Assembly: GCA_963576785.1 (NCBI GenBank)
Contig: OY756142.1
Coordinates: 3,348,001 to 3,412,000 of the forward strand
DNA from: Chlorophyllum brunneum
Taxonomy: Eukaryota; Basidiomycota; Agaricomycetes; Agaricales; Agaricaceae
DNA length: 64,000 bases
Direction: 5' to 3'
Every line of letters begins with the position of its first letter. Position 1 is the stretch's first letter. Shown here piece by piece: positions 23,743 through 35,848 of the stretch. The notes beneath the pieces were generated by a model. That model did not search any database. It was not told the DNA's origin and saw only the letters and a program-made list of their open reading frames with translations. A program made the position numbers and the translations under genes.

Positions 23743-26046
23743 AGTCGTAGACAGAAAGATAGTCGATAAGTCGTGAATAATTAAGAAAGGTGGTTTGGAT
23801 ACCAGCCAGTGGTACGTACGAGGTGAGTGACCAACTACTCGAGCGAGCTTTAGTAGTAGCGGCGACTCCGAGAATGGTTCTGCTGTCAAACTAGAGCACA
23901 ATAAAGACAATTAATTGAGGGATCCGGGAAGCTGTCACTTAGAGGACTTATAGACAATTGGCCTCTGCCGCGCCAGCGCTTTCTTATTGTTGGCTTTTGT
24001 AAGCCCGGAACAATAAGTTTGAATAGCGTCCGATTTGTTTCCGGGCCATGGATACGCCCTCAGACGCAACCGTTGCTATGTGTGGACGATCCTAATTGTG
24101 ACTGTGTCGCGTCAGAGTCAGGAGCAAAGAGGGAGGCAATAGAATACAGAGCGCCCGTGTTAACAGAACGTAGAAAGGCATTAATGGTCCAACCCTGGTC
24201 ATTGGTTTATACTGAAATGGAGGACTCTGGTGAATTGGTATTCAGACTATGACGAAGAGGAGAAAATGGTATTACTGCAACGTGGTGGGAGAACTGGGTG
24301 TGTGGCTAGGGACATGCAAGCCGTGTGAAATTCATATCAATCTTAAGTTAAGTTATCTTATCTTCACAGGTATGTTACTCCTCACACGATACTTCCCATC
24401 GCCATGAACTGCAGAACGACATTTTAGGTACAGCGGTGGGGCTTGGCCGTGGTGGCTGTTTAAACGAGGCTACCCGAACTCCTGGTCAGGCGCAATTTGA
24501 ACAATCGGATTCGCTCTTTTCGCCCGATGCATTCTCCGAGATCCTGCTCAACATACTGATCCCTAGCGTTACTTTGGGCAGACAAATTGTCAATTTATCT
24601 GTTTTTGAGGCTTTTTGCCCAAAGATAAGGACACCGCAATGGTCTCCCAAATCCGATGATTAACGCGCGAATTTTTCGGATCTCCTGCTATTTCGAACGC
24701 CACTCCGAAACATTTATGCTCTCGCACTCAAGTGGACGCAAACGGTGATATGAGCTCGCCGCGACTGCGACGTTAATAGTTCTTTCCTCACCCCCGCCGA
24801 CTGGTCGGCCTCTGCCAATGGTATCTCGTCGGACATACAGCTATCTTCACATGACACACTCTGAGAGATTTGCTGAACACTCCAGCCTTCTATCAGTCAA
24901 AACCAACCCCTGCGACTTCCAGTCATCACATCTGTCTTACACAACGCTCGTGACTCATTGTTACCCCACATTATTCTGGAATTAGGATGGTGCGAATGGA
25001 TGAATAGAGCGGTAGAACCGCCACCGAGGCTCAGGCACCGGGTTTTTCCAGTTTCCTTAGGGGTGAACACTGGGACAACGAGCTCTTAACCAGGTTTGTA
25101 AACGATCTTTTCTACTTGGGGTACTTTCTACATGTTGTGTGACTGCATCGGCTCCAGTTTCACTTTCCCCTGCGTTAAATGGTTCGAAAAAGGGCCGCTT
25201 GATGGCTCCTTGCGTCATTTATCTTGGCTTTCCCAATTCGCCTGAGTTCCAAGCGTAACATGTATTCTTTGGTCGAGTGATTTGAATTGTATCTTACGAA
25301 TTATACGCCACAAACGTTGCTATCAAGTAACTTCGGGTCCGCGAAGTGGGTCGCCGATAGGGTGTATCCATAACTGGCTTTCAGTGAGTTGCAATTGAAT
25401 TATTTCACAGTGTAAATCTCTCTGAAAACAGCAAGCGATTACCCTCTAACCACCCAGGTTAGATACAACAAACCCACGATATGCGGATAATGGAATGTAT
25501 TGTGCGGGAATCCATGAGATCAGTGTATCAGAACCAGCATCAAACAGCGCCTAGACGCATCCGACAGATTGACGCCTCAGCGACGGCGTTGAATTCGCTT
25601 TGAAGTTGGCACCGTCACTCGTCTTATCGGCAGAGAGGTTTCATGGTGTAAGACTCGGTGCGGGATTCTTCAAGTCTGAGTCTGTCGATTCCGGTGTTAG
25701 GTTCATGGAGATAGTAGAGATATCAGTGACGGTACGAAGCAGAACGCACGTCGTTACAGTCCCCTGGACGGTCGCGATTGCCTTGCGAAGCAACGTCGTT
25801 CATATGCTCGCCCTGACGCGTTCCTAGTCTTCAAACCAGTCGTCTACCGATCAGCGGCCACCTATAGCCGCCATTGTTCTCAGCTCATTCGACCCTGATA
25901 CAGGGCCACTAAATTCAGCTAACTCGGTTTAGGCATGATCAATGAATGAAGAAAATACAAAGTTCCAGGTGATACACACAAATATACAGTCGCACATACA
26001 TGTGTAACCCTAATCCGGATGAGGTTCGAACGGTGGTTTTCTCTTG
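23743..26046. other. no recognisable gene (2.3 kb)
   Basis: Several short open frames (for example 24019-24252 and 24436-24663) show no known motifs and no consistent introns. Decayed coding sequence or plain intergenic DNA are both possible. Confidence 0.4.
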
Positions 26047-27210
26047 TTACTCAGTCGTGGTATCATGACCCATTTCGCCTGAGAAATAATCAGGCAGAAT
26101 GTAGGCCAGCTTTTCTCTGTCTTCTTGTTTTTGCTGTATTGATTGAGGCATGATGCTGAACTTCATCTTCCCTACTTCTTCCAGGAAGATGTGAGGATTG
26201 TGGGGGTCAATGATCGCTGCTTGCAAATCATCGAGGACCGTCTCCGCCACAAGCCTGGACGTGTCCGCGTTAGCCTTGAGTGTTTTGAACACTTCTGTTG
26301 CCGTCACCGCCTCTTCCTGTTCTCTCCAGGAATCATAATCTGTCGCAGTCGCAATAAGCGCATAACTGGTCACGTCTAGTGAGCATCCATGATTTGTATC
26401 AGTACAACAGAAAGGCGTGTACCTCAACTCAGCTTCCCTTGCAAGTTTAGCCTCGGGCAACGTGCTCATGTTGATGAGGTCACCGCCCCACTGACGATAC
26501 ATCACACTCTCTGCCCTGGTGGAGAACTGAGGGCCCTCCATCACAACAACGCATTTGTCCGTGAAAAGCTTAACCTCTCGACCCTCCTCCTCCAGAACCT
26601 TAGCGACTCTCGATTCAAGCCATTTCACAAACCCGTTACTGAAAGGATCCCCAAAGCCTGCGTGTGCGACAATGGATGTTCCTTCAAAGAAACTAGTTGG
26701 CCTAATACCCTTGGTGCGGTCTATGATTTGGGTTGGTAGAACGAAGGATCCTGGAGATATTTCTTCTCGAAGAGATCCCACGGCAGAGAATGCAAGCACA
26801 GCGCGAACGCCTAGTGACTTCAAGGCTGCAACGTTGGCACGACAGGGGACGGCAGAAGGGCTGATAGTATGGCCGATGCCATGTCTGGCAATGAAGGCGA
26901 CCAGAGTGCCTGAGGGAAGGGACGAAATCACGATTGGTGCCGAGGGGTAGCCCCAGGGCTGTCAAGGCGATGAGATGACAGTGAACAGTGAGTGCTAGCT
27001 GAGCGTACAGTTTCCGGGTTGACCTTCTTCCTGTGAGCTCAAACTTAGCTCCTTCAACTTGTCATCTAAGACTTAACTTTACTTACACGAAAGTGAGGTT
27101 ATCTAAGTGATAGAGACCGCTCCCACCAATCACCCCGATTAGAACTTGTATCTCGATGAACGCCACGCTTTATCTCGAAAGAACAGACGCTCACCCCTCT
27201 GTTCAGCCAT
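26047..27210 (-). CDS. mtap: S-methyl-5'-thioadenosine phosphorylase
   Basis: Five exons, 27210-27195, 27144-27087, 27030-27009, 26958-26423 and 26365-26047, give 316 residues. The enzyme cleaves methylthioadenosine with phosphate to adenine and methylthioribose-1-phosphate in the methionine salvage pathway. Family signatures in order are GVIGGSGLYHLDNL at the N-terminus (phosphate loop), NPETPWGYPSAPI, FIARHGIGHTI, ALKSLGVRAVLAFSAVGSL, DRTKGIRPTSFF, VMEGPQFSTRAE, and INMSTLPEAKLARE with a downstream ATATDYDSW (purine/ribose pocket). The third exon is only 22 nt but restores the exact family sequence. The intron at 26422-26366 is in frame with the upstream exon and could be mistaken for coding. 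Length matches the family. It acts in cytosol or nucleus and is a homotrimer in relatives. Confidence 0.95.
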
Positions 27211-27483
27211 CTGTGTCCTGTCGTACCAGATGCGGCGACTGAGAAGATTGGAATAAGTTTTCTTCCAACACGATCTTATCATTTTCCTTGACGGATTTAG
27301 AAAGCCGAGGCGTCCTGTTTTGGTAATGGATCATCGAACTTAGAATAGGGGTAAAAATACTTAAAAGTGGGTATTTCAATTGGCTCGACAGTTTCCAACG
27401 TCTGATACTGGGGACGACTAAAGAAAGTTCAAAGCGCGTAACTAACGTCTAATTGTATTAGGCACGACCCCCAACACCACTAC

Positions 27484-28135
27484 TCAGGCGGAGCTGCCAG
27501 TATCATAAGGAATGAGATCTGTCGCAGTACAGAGAACCTAGAAGCATCACTTTGAGCAAATAGTATCCAAGGACCTAGCGTTTTAAGATATACCTCTCCT
27601 GGATATATGTTGGTACACTGGGCATCAACATTCGGGTTGTTAGCGATGAGGGTTGCGAAGTCAGTGCCGGCGCCCGTAGCTATGCTGACACAAGTGTCGC
27701 CAGCTGCCACAACCTGAACAGTGTCACAGTCCTGCCCGGTCGTTCCGAGGCACAATGTCTGGGGAAGTAATTAGCATCTGCTGTTGGTAGCGTTCTCCGT
27801 CGAGATCTACCTCTCCGGCGAACAAGTTGGTGCAATCAGCGTTGATGACACCCTGATTAACGTGGGCGAGCTGAAAACTGGGTACAATCAATCATTATCC
27901 AAGGCACCATTGGGTTGAAAAGGATCTTACGTCGAAGAATTTTGAGCAGCTGAGATGCCGTCGCAAAAGTCGCCCAATTGGACGGTGTACTGCCTGGAAC
28001 AAGTAGAAACGGGTTGAGATAAACCGGTGTTTCCTGGGGGTTGTCATCAACTTTAGTCCCCGGGAGGTAAAGGGGATAGACAGAACCTAGGAAAGCGACG
28101 GAGAAGAGAGCACCAAGGACTTGAGTAGCGAACAT
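27484..28135 (-). CDS. small secreted protein with two LysM domains
   Basis: Five exons, 28135-28087, 28033-27931, 27877-27811, 27758-27594 and 27537-27484, encode 145 residues. The first exon is a signal peptide (MFATQVLGALFSVAFLG). LysM 1 spans about YTVQLGDFC through VNQGVINADC and GETLCL. LysM 2 spans about VQVVAAGDTC through NNPNVDAQC and GEVLC. Cysteines fall at the usual positions. LysM modules bind chitin or chito-oligomers. In fungi such small secreted proteins can shield the fungal wall or mask chitin fragments from hosts and competitors. No catalytic domain is attached. The last exon is just 18 codons, ending after the LysM-terminal LCTA. Confidence 0.88.
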
Positions 28136-29454
28136 GGCGTTTCTGAAGGAATGCTAGGCTGGGTGAATCTGCAGCTTGCTGGAGACTGATGCAAGTGTTG
28201 TTCGCCATTTATACCCTCGCATGAGATTGAAAATGACTGGACATACAGCGGCAGCGGGCGGGGAAAATGTGGAACTAGTGGTTTACATTGACTAGGATTA
28301 CGAGTTACTCATCCCGTGTGTGAACGATGGAAAGCGTAGTGGAATTCATTTCTCGAGGGCCGTATGATGTACAGAAAATACCTGGTTGATTGGCATCGCT
28401 TAAAGGACTTACAATAGACAGCGTAGGAATGGATAACGGCGTTATGCATGGATTGTGAGCATCCTGTTGACGACATCATAGTTCCGCTCATGGCGGGAAG
28501 GACGAAGTTTACTAAAACGGATACTTGATTCGAGGTTACCACCTGCGGCTGCGAGGGAATGACACCGTGGCGCCCGATGGTCGAGATCGACCCCTGGAGG
28601 TGAACGGAAAAGTCAGAAATCTGATGAATACTAAACGAGACTCTGTTTGAACTTGGGAGTCAGTTACTCAGTATTAGGGAATCAGAATTTGTAATCGGAG
28701 TGATCTGTTTGGTTCAGCAATTGCAGTCAAACACTGATGTTTCAACTCGTCTCCTTTTAAACATTGGTCCAGTGTATGAGCTATACAACCGAGCTTCAAA
28801 CATGACAGCCTTCAGCAATCACACGCTCATGGACGGCTGTAACAGCCGTCGGGCTAAAACATCCTATGAGGGCACGAACATCACTCTCGTCAACGCCCTC
28901 TATGTGGGAATGAAACGGTCGAGGCCTTTCTTAAAATAGGGTCGTGATCTCGGTGGCTGGCTTGAGAGCCCAGGACAGGGAAAACATAGGACATCGAATT
29001 TCTTGACAGACTCTGTCTTCTGGGATCTGTCGCAGTAGAAAAATCCCCGTCGCAAGTTCCTTACAGCACTCATCAGGAGCTGGAAATTCACCGACGATGA
29101 TACTTGGGGCTTCCTCGGACCATGACAAAACCATATCTGCCAGTTGATGGGCTCCTCAAGACTATAGAACCCACCCATCAAAAATTTCCTGCATTCCTGA
29201 CCTGGGGATGTGGAAGGAACTCTTCGTTTCGGGGGGGGGGGGGGGGGGGGGGTAGGTATGGGAGTGAGCTATGGGTCCTTCATCGTAAGAGTCCGCCGCG
29301 CGCTGTATCCTGATAAGGAGGTTATTTCTGCGGCCCTCAACCATCTATGCGAACGAGTGGGCGTGATGCACGCTTTACAAAGGAACCGAACGCACGCTCA
29401 ACCTCAACCCTTCAGGTGGCTTCATCTGATATTCTTCTTCCGGCTCTGAAGACT
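28136..29454. other. no recognisable gene; contains a G homopolymer
   Basis: Fragments of open frame occur on both strands (for example 28309-28542 minus and 28931-29134 minus), but no known family can be named. Both the LysM gene promoter (left) and unknown sequence lie here. Confidence 0.4.
29231..29252 (+). repeat. poly-G run of 22
   Basis: An uninterrupted run of 22 G. Runs of this length are rare and unstable, and could fold as a G-quadruplex or reflect sequencing slippage. Confidence 0.9.
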
Positions 29455-30503
29455 CTAGCCCGTGGTTGGGCTCGGAGTCGTCCTCCACTCGGGAGCTGGA
29501 CCGGAAAGGAGGGCAGGTAAAAGGCATCTCCTTGGTCGGGTCTGGAAGTTTTTGATTTCACGAAAATACCCCTCATTTTGTTTTCCCCCGTGTCTTCCTC
29601 AAGGTTTCATAGGAAGTCAGGACCTGTCCATCCGCCTCGTCTCCATGCAACACCGAGAGAACCTGGAAATGACGAAACGATTTGCTGAGTGCAGCATGAT
29701 ACCAAGTGGTGCCACGTGTATGAACTGCAAGTGGACAGAGGTTTTAACAAATTGAGCTGCTGTCTGATCCCGAACATCCTCGTATCGTGGCAAGGATACA
29801 GCTGCTGAGAGCTGTTGAGGTTGAGAACCCGGAACGTGACAGATCAAAGGTTGTCATCCAAGATGTATGGCTGGATGAGGGTTTACGTACGGAGAGGGAA
29901 ATACAGCACAACATTTCGAACAGTTGGAATGGGGAGACTGACTATACGCAGGCTACTGGCCGGCTGAAGAAGATGTCGAAGCCAGGGATCACCGGCGTTT
30001 CTTCATGTGACTGGAGCGATAGGTTTCCGGAGAGGGCGAGATCCCTTTCGAAATCCACTAAACCTGTTCGGAATCTTTTGCTTGTACCAAAATCATGGGA
30101 TAGGTGGACATGGTCCCCCTGGTTACTTTTGCAACCGGTATCTCATCTGGCGAGGAAGTGGCGGATGAGATCCCTCCCGAGTACAAGGCCAAGCAACGCT
30201 ACCACTTTGTCTACAGCGACCTGGACAATCTGCTTCATCGTGCAGCCACACCGACTCATCCATGACAAACACGATCCCTTCATCGATGGGCTTCGTTTGT
30301 CACATAATGCAAAACGTACCCAAGATGATGCTGAATATATACCAAATGATGACAATGATACAAAGGACAGTGAAGGTCCAGGACCAAGCAAAATATTAAG
30401 GCGGGAGCAAGAAATGCCTGATGTGCAAACAGACCAGGAGCATGGCACGTGGAGATGCGATTTCATACCAAAAAATCTAGTCTTCCCGCCTAACACTCTG
30501 TGA
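29455..30503 (+). pseudogene. FunK1 kinase pseudogene D
   Basis: This is a heavily decayed FunK1. Recognisable pieces in order are a WCHVYEL-like segment, LLRAVEVEN, VVIQDVWLDEGLRTE, an equivalent of the YGWAP helix region, RYHFVYSDLDNLLHRAA, and an acidic/basic tail (DDAEYIPNDDN, SKILRRE). Frames change several times. The catalytic C-lobe with HRDIS and DLEYA is deleted, so the tail follows almost directly after the YSDLDN segment. No activity is possible. Confidence 0.78.
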
Positions 30504-31908
30504 AGACTAGATCCTAGTTGATGTCGTCTACTGTTCATGAAAGCGTCAGCACAACTACACGAAGTCAATATCAGTCTCGTGCTTTCTCAGAACCTTTCTA
30601 TCCACTCCACCCCCGACCCTCCCCCCACTCTCGCTCTCTCCCGCCTACGCTCCTCTTCCAGTTGCGACGAAATGGCTTCAGCCATAGGTTATAACTCACT
30701 TGAGTGTCATGCCTCTTATCCTGGATCTCGTACCGGTTACTGCCAGTTTGTACCAGTCTTGAAGCAGGAATGTACACGTAATGCCCCAAGTACCCAACGT
30801 CCTCTGACGCTGGGCCTCGGCTCGGGTGGGAAGGATCAATTTAGGGATTAGATGGAAGGATGACTGACGTAAGATTTGCAGATGGTGTGTCTGTGGGGGT
30901 GTCCAGAAGTATTGGGTCGAGGTGTTGTGAAGGATTTGTTGAAGGGAATGTCGTGAAGTTTATTGGGAGGCAAAAGGACGGGGATTACAGTGTGATATAC
31001 TACAATATTTATAATGAATTTTCTGTGGAGTAAAAAATTAACGACACCGAGAATAATGCAAAACAAAAAAAACAATGGAATTTCTGTGGATTGGATCTCA
31101 GATTCCAACAGGATTTTATAAACTTGAGAGAAGCTGGTACTGAGTGGAGATTCCATTCACTGGTTGTAGTAGTGGATAATCTCTCCTTGACTTCAGAAAT
31201 GTGAGATCCGTTCCTTCGCCGAATGTCGTGTACTGTCACATGCAAAGAAGGAAGGCGACCAGAACCAGGAGCATACTATCTGGAATAGCGGGATGGGCTT
31301 GTGACGCTACCTACGTTAACATGCGGATGCGTCTGATCTTCTCTTCGACACTAGTCCCCTAGGTGCGACGGCGATCAAACTAGGGGGATGTTCCGGAGTA
31401 TGTGTGGACGGGCGAATGTGTTAGTGGAGTTTCAACTTAGTTATCTCACCTTCAAAATCTCCCGCATCAGACACCACAAGTGCCAATCCAAAATCGATTC
31501 ACCCGAAAAATACCTGTCTCTATGATGGAAATTGACGGGGATGTGATAAGTACCAACAGGTCGAGGCCTACTTGAATTATATCTATCTACCTATCGTAAC
31601 TGGGGACAATGACAGTGTCGGTAGCGGATTCAGTGGAAATCCGTCCGGGTCCCGATCGGTTCGTTCATCGCCGGGGATCCAAAGAGGAAGGGTAGTGAAG
31701 AACCGCGAGTGAGAGTACCCCATCTTATGTATTTGTCAAATGACATGTACACTTTCTTTACAAGCCGTATTTGATACCCGGAGACCATGGTTTGGCACGC
31801 CGGTTGTGTCCCAGCCATTTAAACCCTTGACTACTTGGGTTTCTGCTAACGGTCAGCTCCGCGGTTACTAGTACCCCATTTCCATCTTCTCACTTCCCTG
31901 TTCTGCCC
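30504..31908. other. no recognisable gene (1.4 kb)
   Basis: Only short frames are present. The AT-rich stretch around 31000-31080 has no coding signal. The right end is the likely promoter of the seven-TM gene. Confidence 0.4.
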
Positions 31909-32962
31909 ATGAGCCTTTACGAGTTTCACCCCGCCTTGACTACTAGAGAGGTGGCGTGCGCTATAGGAATGACCCTTGGGGGAATGACCTATGGAGTACT
32001 GCTTACTTTCTCAATTATTTGCATCGGGCACTTTCATCGTTATCCTTGTACGGGCCATAAGCTCTGGAATCAGCAACGAGTTCTCCAGGGCTACCTCACC
32101 CTTGTACTCCTGCTCACTACTGCTCTGCTAGAAAAAGACATCCCGCAGATCATCAGAGCAATTTTTTACACCAGTCCCGACCAGGTAACTTACTTCTACT
32201 GGAATCACTTTGCAGTTATCAGCGTCGTAATCGTATCGTTGACTGACATTCTTCTCGTGAGTACTTTGAATCAGACACTATTCAGAGCCCATGACCGCAA
32301 TTATAACAGGTTTGGCGTTGTTATATGGTCCAGAAGGCGTTATTTGGAAGCCAACCTGCACGCCTGCACCACATATGTTGGGTTGTTCCGCTCTGCCTTT
32401 GGTTCTGTACAACAGGTCAGTGGCTCCAGATCCCTTCAAGTGCTTCTTCTTATATGGGGTCGCCCAACAGCCCTTGGGGTCACTGCATTTATGATATTTA
32501 ACCCCAACGTTGCTCTGGGTGATGTAGACGAACCCTCGCTTAGGCTGGGCACGACCCTTCTTCTCTTTGCACTCCTGTGCAACATCATCTTCAACCTCTT
32601 CGCAAGATTCAACATTATCATACGACTCCTTCATAAACGCAAAATATTAAGAATATTTGGAAGGCTGCAGGCTTTTTCGAAATATCAGCTGCAGATCACG
32701 GGTATCCTGCTCGAGTCTGCCGCACTTAACATCCCTGTGACCATTCTCAGTGCTGTTACCATTTGGCTTGATCGGTCTTACACAGAAGTGCTGATCCGAC
32801 TCGTTGTACCACTCCAGGTATGATATCTCTCTCCACTCCAATTACTAAAGTAATTGACAATGTTGGGTATAGTCCATAGCTTCTGTATTAGTTATTTATC
32901 AAGTAGCGATATTGATGCTAGAGGGAGCTCTGGTGGGGAAAGCAATCCAGGGAGTTTGCTAA
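31909..32962 (+). CDS. seven-transmembrane fungal protein, unknown function
   Basis: Four exons, 31909-32256, 32310-32415, 32471-32817 and 32873-32962, give 296 residues. The genome frame stays open through the 53- and 55-nt introns, so an unspliced reading looks deceptively good. Removing both introns restores DILLVWRCYMVQ and LCLWFCTTALGVTAF, typical of a widespread Agaricomycete seven-helix family. Helices lie near CAIGMTLGGMTYGVLL, YLTLVLLLTTALL, AVISVVIVSLTDILLVW, CWVVPLCLWF, TTLLLFALLCNIIF, GILLESAALNIPVTIL and SIASVLVIYQVAIL. The family has no assigned function; a receptor-like role is conceivable but unsupported. The C-terminal tail after the last helix is very short. Confidence 0.75.
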
Positions 32963-34813
32963 TACTACGGATGTATGAAACATTGGGTTTGTCCGGAATC
33001 GTAGAGCAATCGATACATGCCCTGCTTCGTTCACCCACCGCCAAATAAATGAAGGTAGAAGTGCTTAGTACTTGCTCCCTCAAGCTAACAAGAAGCCGAG
33101 ATGCCGCATTACGTGGGTTTAAGTTTCTTACAAGACGGGCGTACGCATCCTGACCGGCACGACTGCTTCAATTGCCCCGAGCTGATATGTCCATTCAGTC
33201 GCGTTATGAACGATAATCGATGATTCCCGTTGTGGCTGGATGTATGGTGTGTACCCGATACACCCGAACGTGCGAACCTCTGACAATGCCATACCATGAT
33301 ACGCGGCCCTTAGCTTGAAGGATGGAACTGGCTCTATCACCATCTACGACGCTTGAAATCCGGCAGCCTTTTCAGCGACTCTATAGTCCCAATGGGCGAA
33401 AAAGTCGTCGTGGCGCTTCGGTGATACTCTCTCCGTGACATGATCGACGCCTTCGCACGGAATTCGTGGGAGCCTTTGGGATTATTGCCTCTCTCCACAA
33501 TATTGTTCTTCGTTCCTTCGTATCTAAACGTGACCACGCTAGCGTATACGTTGTGATGCGGTGCCTCTCTGCGCTCCATATCTCTATCAAAGTACGATCT
33601 ATTTCATCGTCTTCCGCCATCGACTGAACCGGATCACGTACAATACGCCGGAAATAGGTTGATCGGTATCCCACTCTACCCTATTTGTTTGTGGACCTTT
33701 GACCACTCTCTCACTCAACAACGCAATGGCGCTCAGATTCTGGATGCCTGCAGGCGTCATAAATTCGAGCGGTACTGGCCATTGCATATCACAACCCCAT
33801 CCGCACGGTCACGATCCAGGGAGAAATATATTTCTTCGCTCGAGAACATATTTGGCGAGGATCAGAAGGACCAGATTGCGCTCCAACCATTTGATTGTAT
33901 GCCTCTGGAGCCATTGTCGAAGAAGGCAATTCTGGCTGAGATCGACTGGATGCGCGCGTTTGGATACGGACAGGCTGCGACTCGCACATTCTACCCCGAA
34001 AATAATCCAAGACGAAGGAGAGAGATGCTACCTCCCATGTTGAATAAACGGTTGAAGGAGTTGTCGAGGCTGCAAGCAGCAACGGGTCCGACATAAAACA
34101 CTTGGAAATTTATCTCATATACTATTCGATACTTGGAAAACTAGGCCAGCACATCCACAATATACGGAGACATTCCCGAAGAGTATATTGGTTATAACTC
34201 CTGGTTCGATATGCTACTGGGAGTGTCTCCTTGGTCTACTTTGTGCAATGCGACCTTTTACGGTGACAGATGGGTGGTTTCCTTCATCACCGCTTTGCCT
34301 TGTTCTTCGGCCGTATATCATCTGCGCTCGTTTTCTCTTCTGTCTTGGGTTTAGAACCTCCAGGTACGATTACTGTCGTAATCGGTACTATGTTATGCCC
34401 ATAATCATCCAGCCAGTTAGTACTATGACATTATGGAGTACTTAGAAGACGGAGTAACTAACTGCGAAGGAGCAGTGTGGTTTAGGAGATGGCAGATCGA
34501 TGAACTCAAGCTGTATAAATGGTCACATGACGAACTTACCGCTACTGATGGTTAGGAATCTTCGACGTTTATCTGATGCTTACCTCTCTTCTAGCGTGTT
34601 TGCCCATCATTTTGAATAATGACATTGCTTATCGTGTGTCATTTCCCTGCCGTGTTGGCCCGGAATATTCACGCTTCCATTAGTTAACATGATCGAAGCT
34701 CAAATAATGAGCGACTGTCAACAGCTGCTCATGGTAATGGTCTTCGTGATATCGAGTATGACCTGTATATAAACCTTGGTCAATGCGACTAAATAAAACA
34801 TACCGAACCGAAA
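32963..34813. other. mostly unassigned region
   Basis: A 146-codon open frame (33659-34096) lies here; see the separate entry. Otherwise short frames on both strands. A TATA-like TATATAAA stands at 34766-34773, before a small spliced frame. Confidence 0.35.
33659..34096 (+). CDS. unrecognised open frame, possible terminal exon or decayed gene
   Basis: The frame is open for 145 residues to a TAA. It reads as soluble, charged protein (for example FGEDQKDQIALQPFDCMPLEP, MRAFGYGQAATRTFYPE, PRRRREMLPPMLNKRLKEL). There is no ATG near its beginning, so if real it is a 3' exon. An upstream frame around 33437-33591 (FVGAFGIIASLHNIVL) ends at a GTACGA donor, but joining it to the acceptor at 33657 gives the wrong phase. 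That suggests a missing exon or a broken gene. I recognise no family. Confidence 0.22.
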   Translation: MIGIPLYPICLWTFDHSLTQQRNGAQILDACRRHKFERYWPLHITTPSARSRSREKYISSLENIFGEDQKDQIALQPFDCMPLEPLSKKAILAEIDWMRAFGYGQAATRTFYPENNPRRRREMLPPMLNKRLKELSRLQAATGPT

Positions 34814-35063
34814 ATGGACGAATGGGATCTGGCTATGTTGGCTGTAAGTCACAATGCTCTATATCTTCGAGTGTGTTTTTCACATAAATTCATACCAATT
34901 GCTGCAGATTCCGCCAGAATATGTCGTACATAAAAACCTTTTCGCCAACAATCTATGTTTTCTACCGGGATGGCGTATTGTTATTCATCACGTGAGTAAG
35001 CTTATTTATTGATTCTGAATCTTGCACGTCGCCCCGATTCACCACCTTCAGGCTCCTATGTAA
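34814..35063 (+). CDS. candidate short three-exon gene (41 residues)
   Basis: Three pieces, 34814-34843, 34908-34991 and 35052-35063, join at two phase-0 GT..AG introns of 64 and 60 nt into MDEWDLAMLA, IPPEYVVHKN...RIVIHH and APM plus stop. The donors are strong (GTAAGT, GTGAGT) and the acceptors pyrimidine-rich (CTGCAG, TTCAG). A TATATAAA box lies about 40 bp before the ATG. There is no signal peptide, no CaaX end and no match to a family I know. It could also be the start of a larger gene that has decayed. Confidence 0.3.
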
Positions 35064-35848
35064 GAGAAATATATAACGAGACTTATGACAGTTTCCGGGT
35101 ACTCAATGTTAGTAATAGTAATGCTTCAAAGTTTCTCTTACTTCGTCATCGGAAATTTCAGTGCGACTGACTGGGGGCCGTGAGCTTTTTTCAAAAAACT
35201 CACAATTCTGTCCCCTCCCGATATACATTAATCCAAGCTGACTCGCAACAATATACTATTTGATCGTATCACCATTCCCCCCTGGCAATCCATGATCCAT
35301 GACCATGAAATAATTTAGGGAACACAACTGATACTTAACCTTCGCGAAGTTAACTGCAAGTTGACAGAGTCTAATAACCTCACAACACATGCCCTCGACT
35401 TTGCAGCTTTGACATTGGACCACACAAGAAGGGAATGAGCTGGGGCCGGATCCCCAGGCCTCCACTACTGGCATTACCAAGGAAGAGCTGTGAAAAAACT
35501 GGGATGTTCACATGATCCCTGGACGCACATTATCTAGACTTTTATTTGTATAGTTTTCATTTGCTATATCATAGAGATCTCTCTCGTTCCTACAACTGTA
35601 CGAGGTGTCTCGCTCGTCGATCCTATTCCAGCAATCCAGGGATGAGTTGACCAGGCCGAAGGAAGGGAAACTGTCATCTCGACTCTTGGATCCAGTTTAT
35701 ACAACACGACCAGCATCAGACTAGCTCTTATAAAAAACGAATTTCATGCGCCAAGTAATCACAACAGTACAAAAACCGTCCCCCCGCTATCATATTTTGT
35801 ATTCATGATCCTACCAATACATCTTCATAACCCATTTCCCCTAACCCA
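35064..35848. other. no recognisable gene
   Basis: AT-rich sequence without coding signature. The right part is the 3' region of the minus-strand carboxypeptidase gene. Confidence 0.45.

Noticed and set aside
31909..32823. Uninterrupted 304-residue reading of the 7-TM gene
   Set aside because: It runs through two canonical introns; splicing them restores the family's VWRCY and LCLWF blocks in correct phase.
33100..33350. Possible Ty1/copia polyprotein remnant on the minus strand (RTFGCIGYTPYI)
   Set aside because: Only one loosely similar stretch; no integrase or reverse-transcriptase motifs nearby.
34814..35063. Mushroom peptide-toxin or pheromone precursor
   Set aside because: No MSDIN-type leader, no prolyl-bounded core and no C-terminal CaaX box, so neither class fits.
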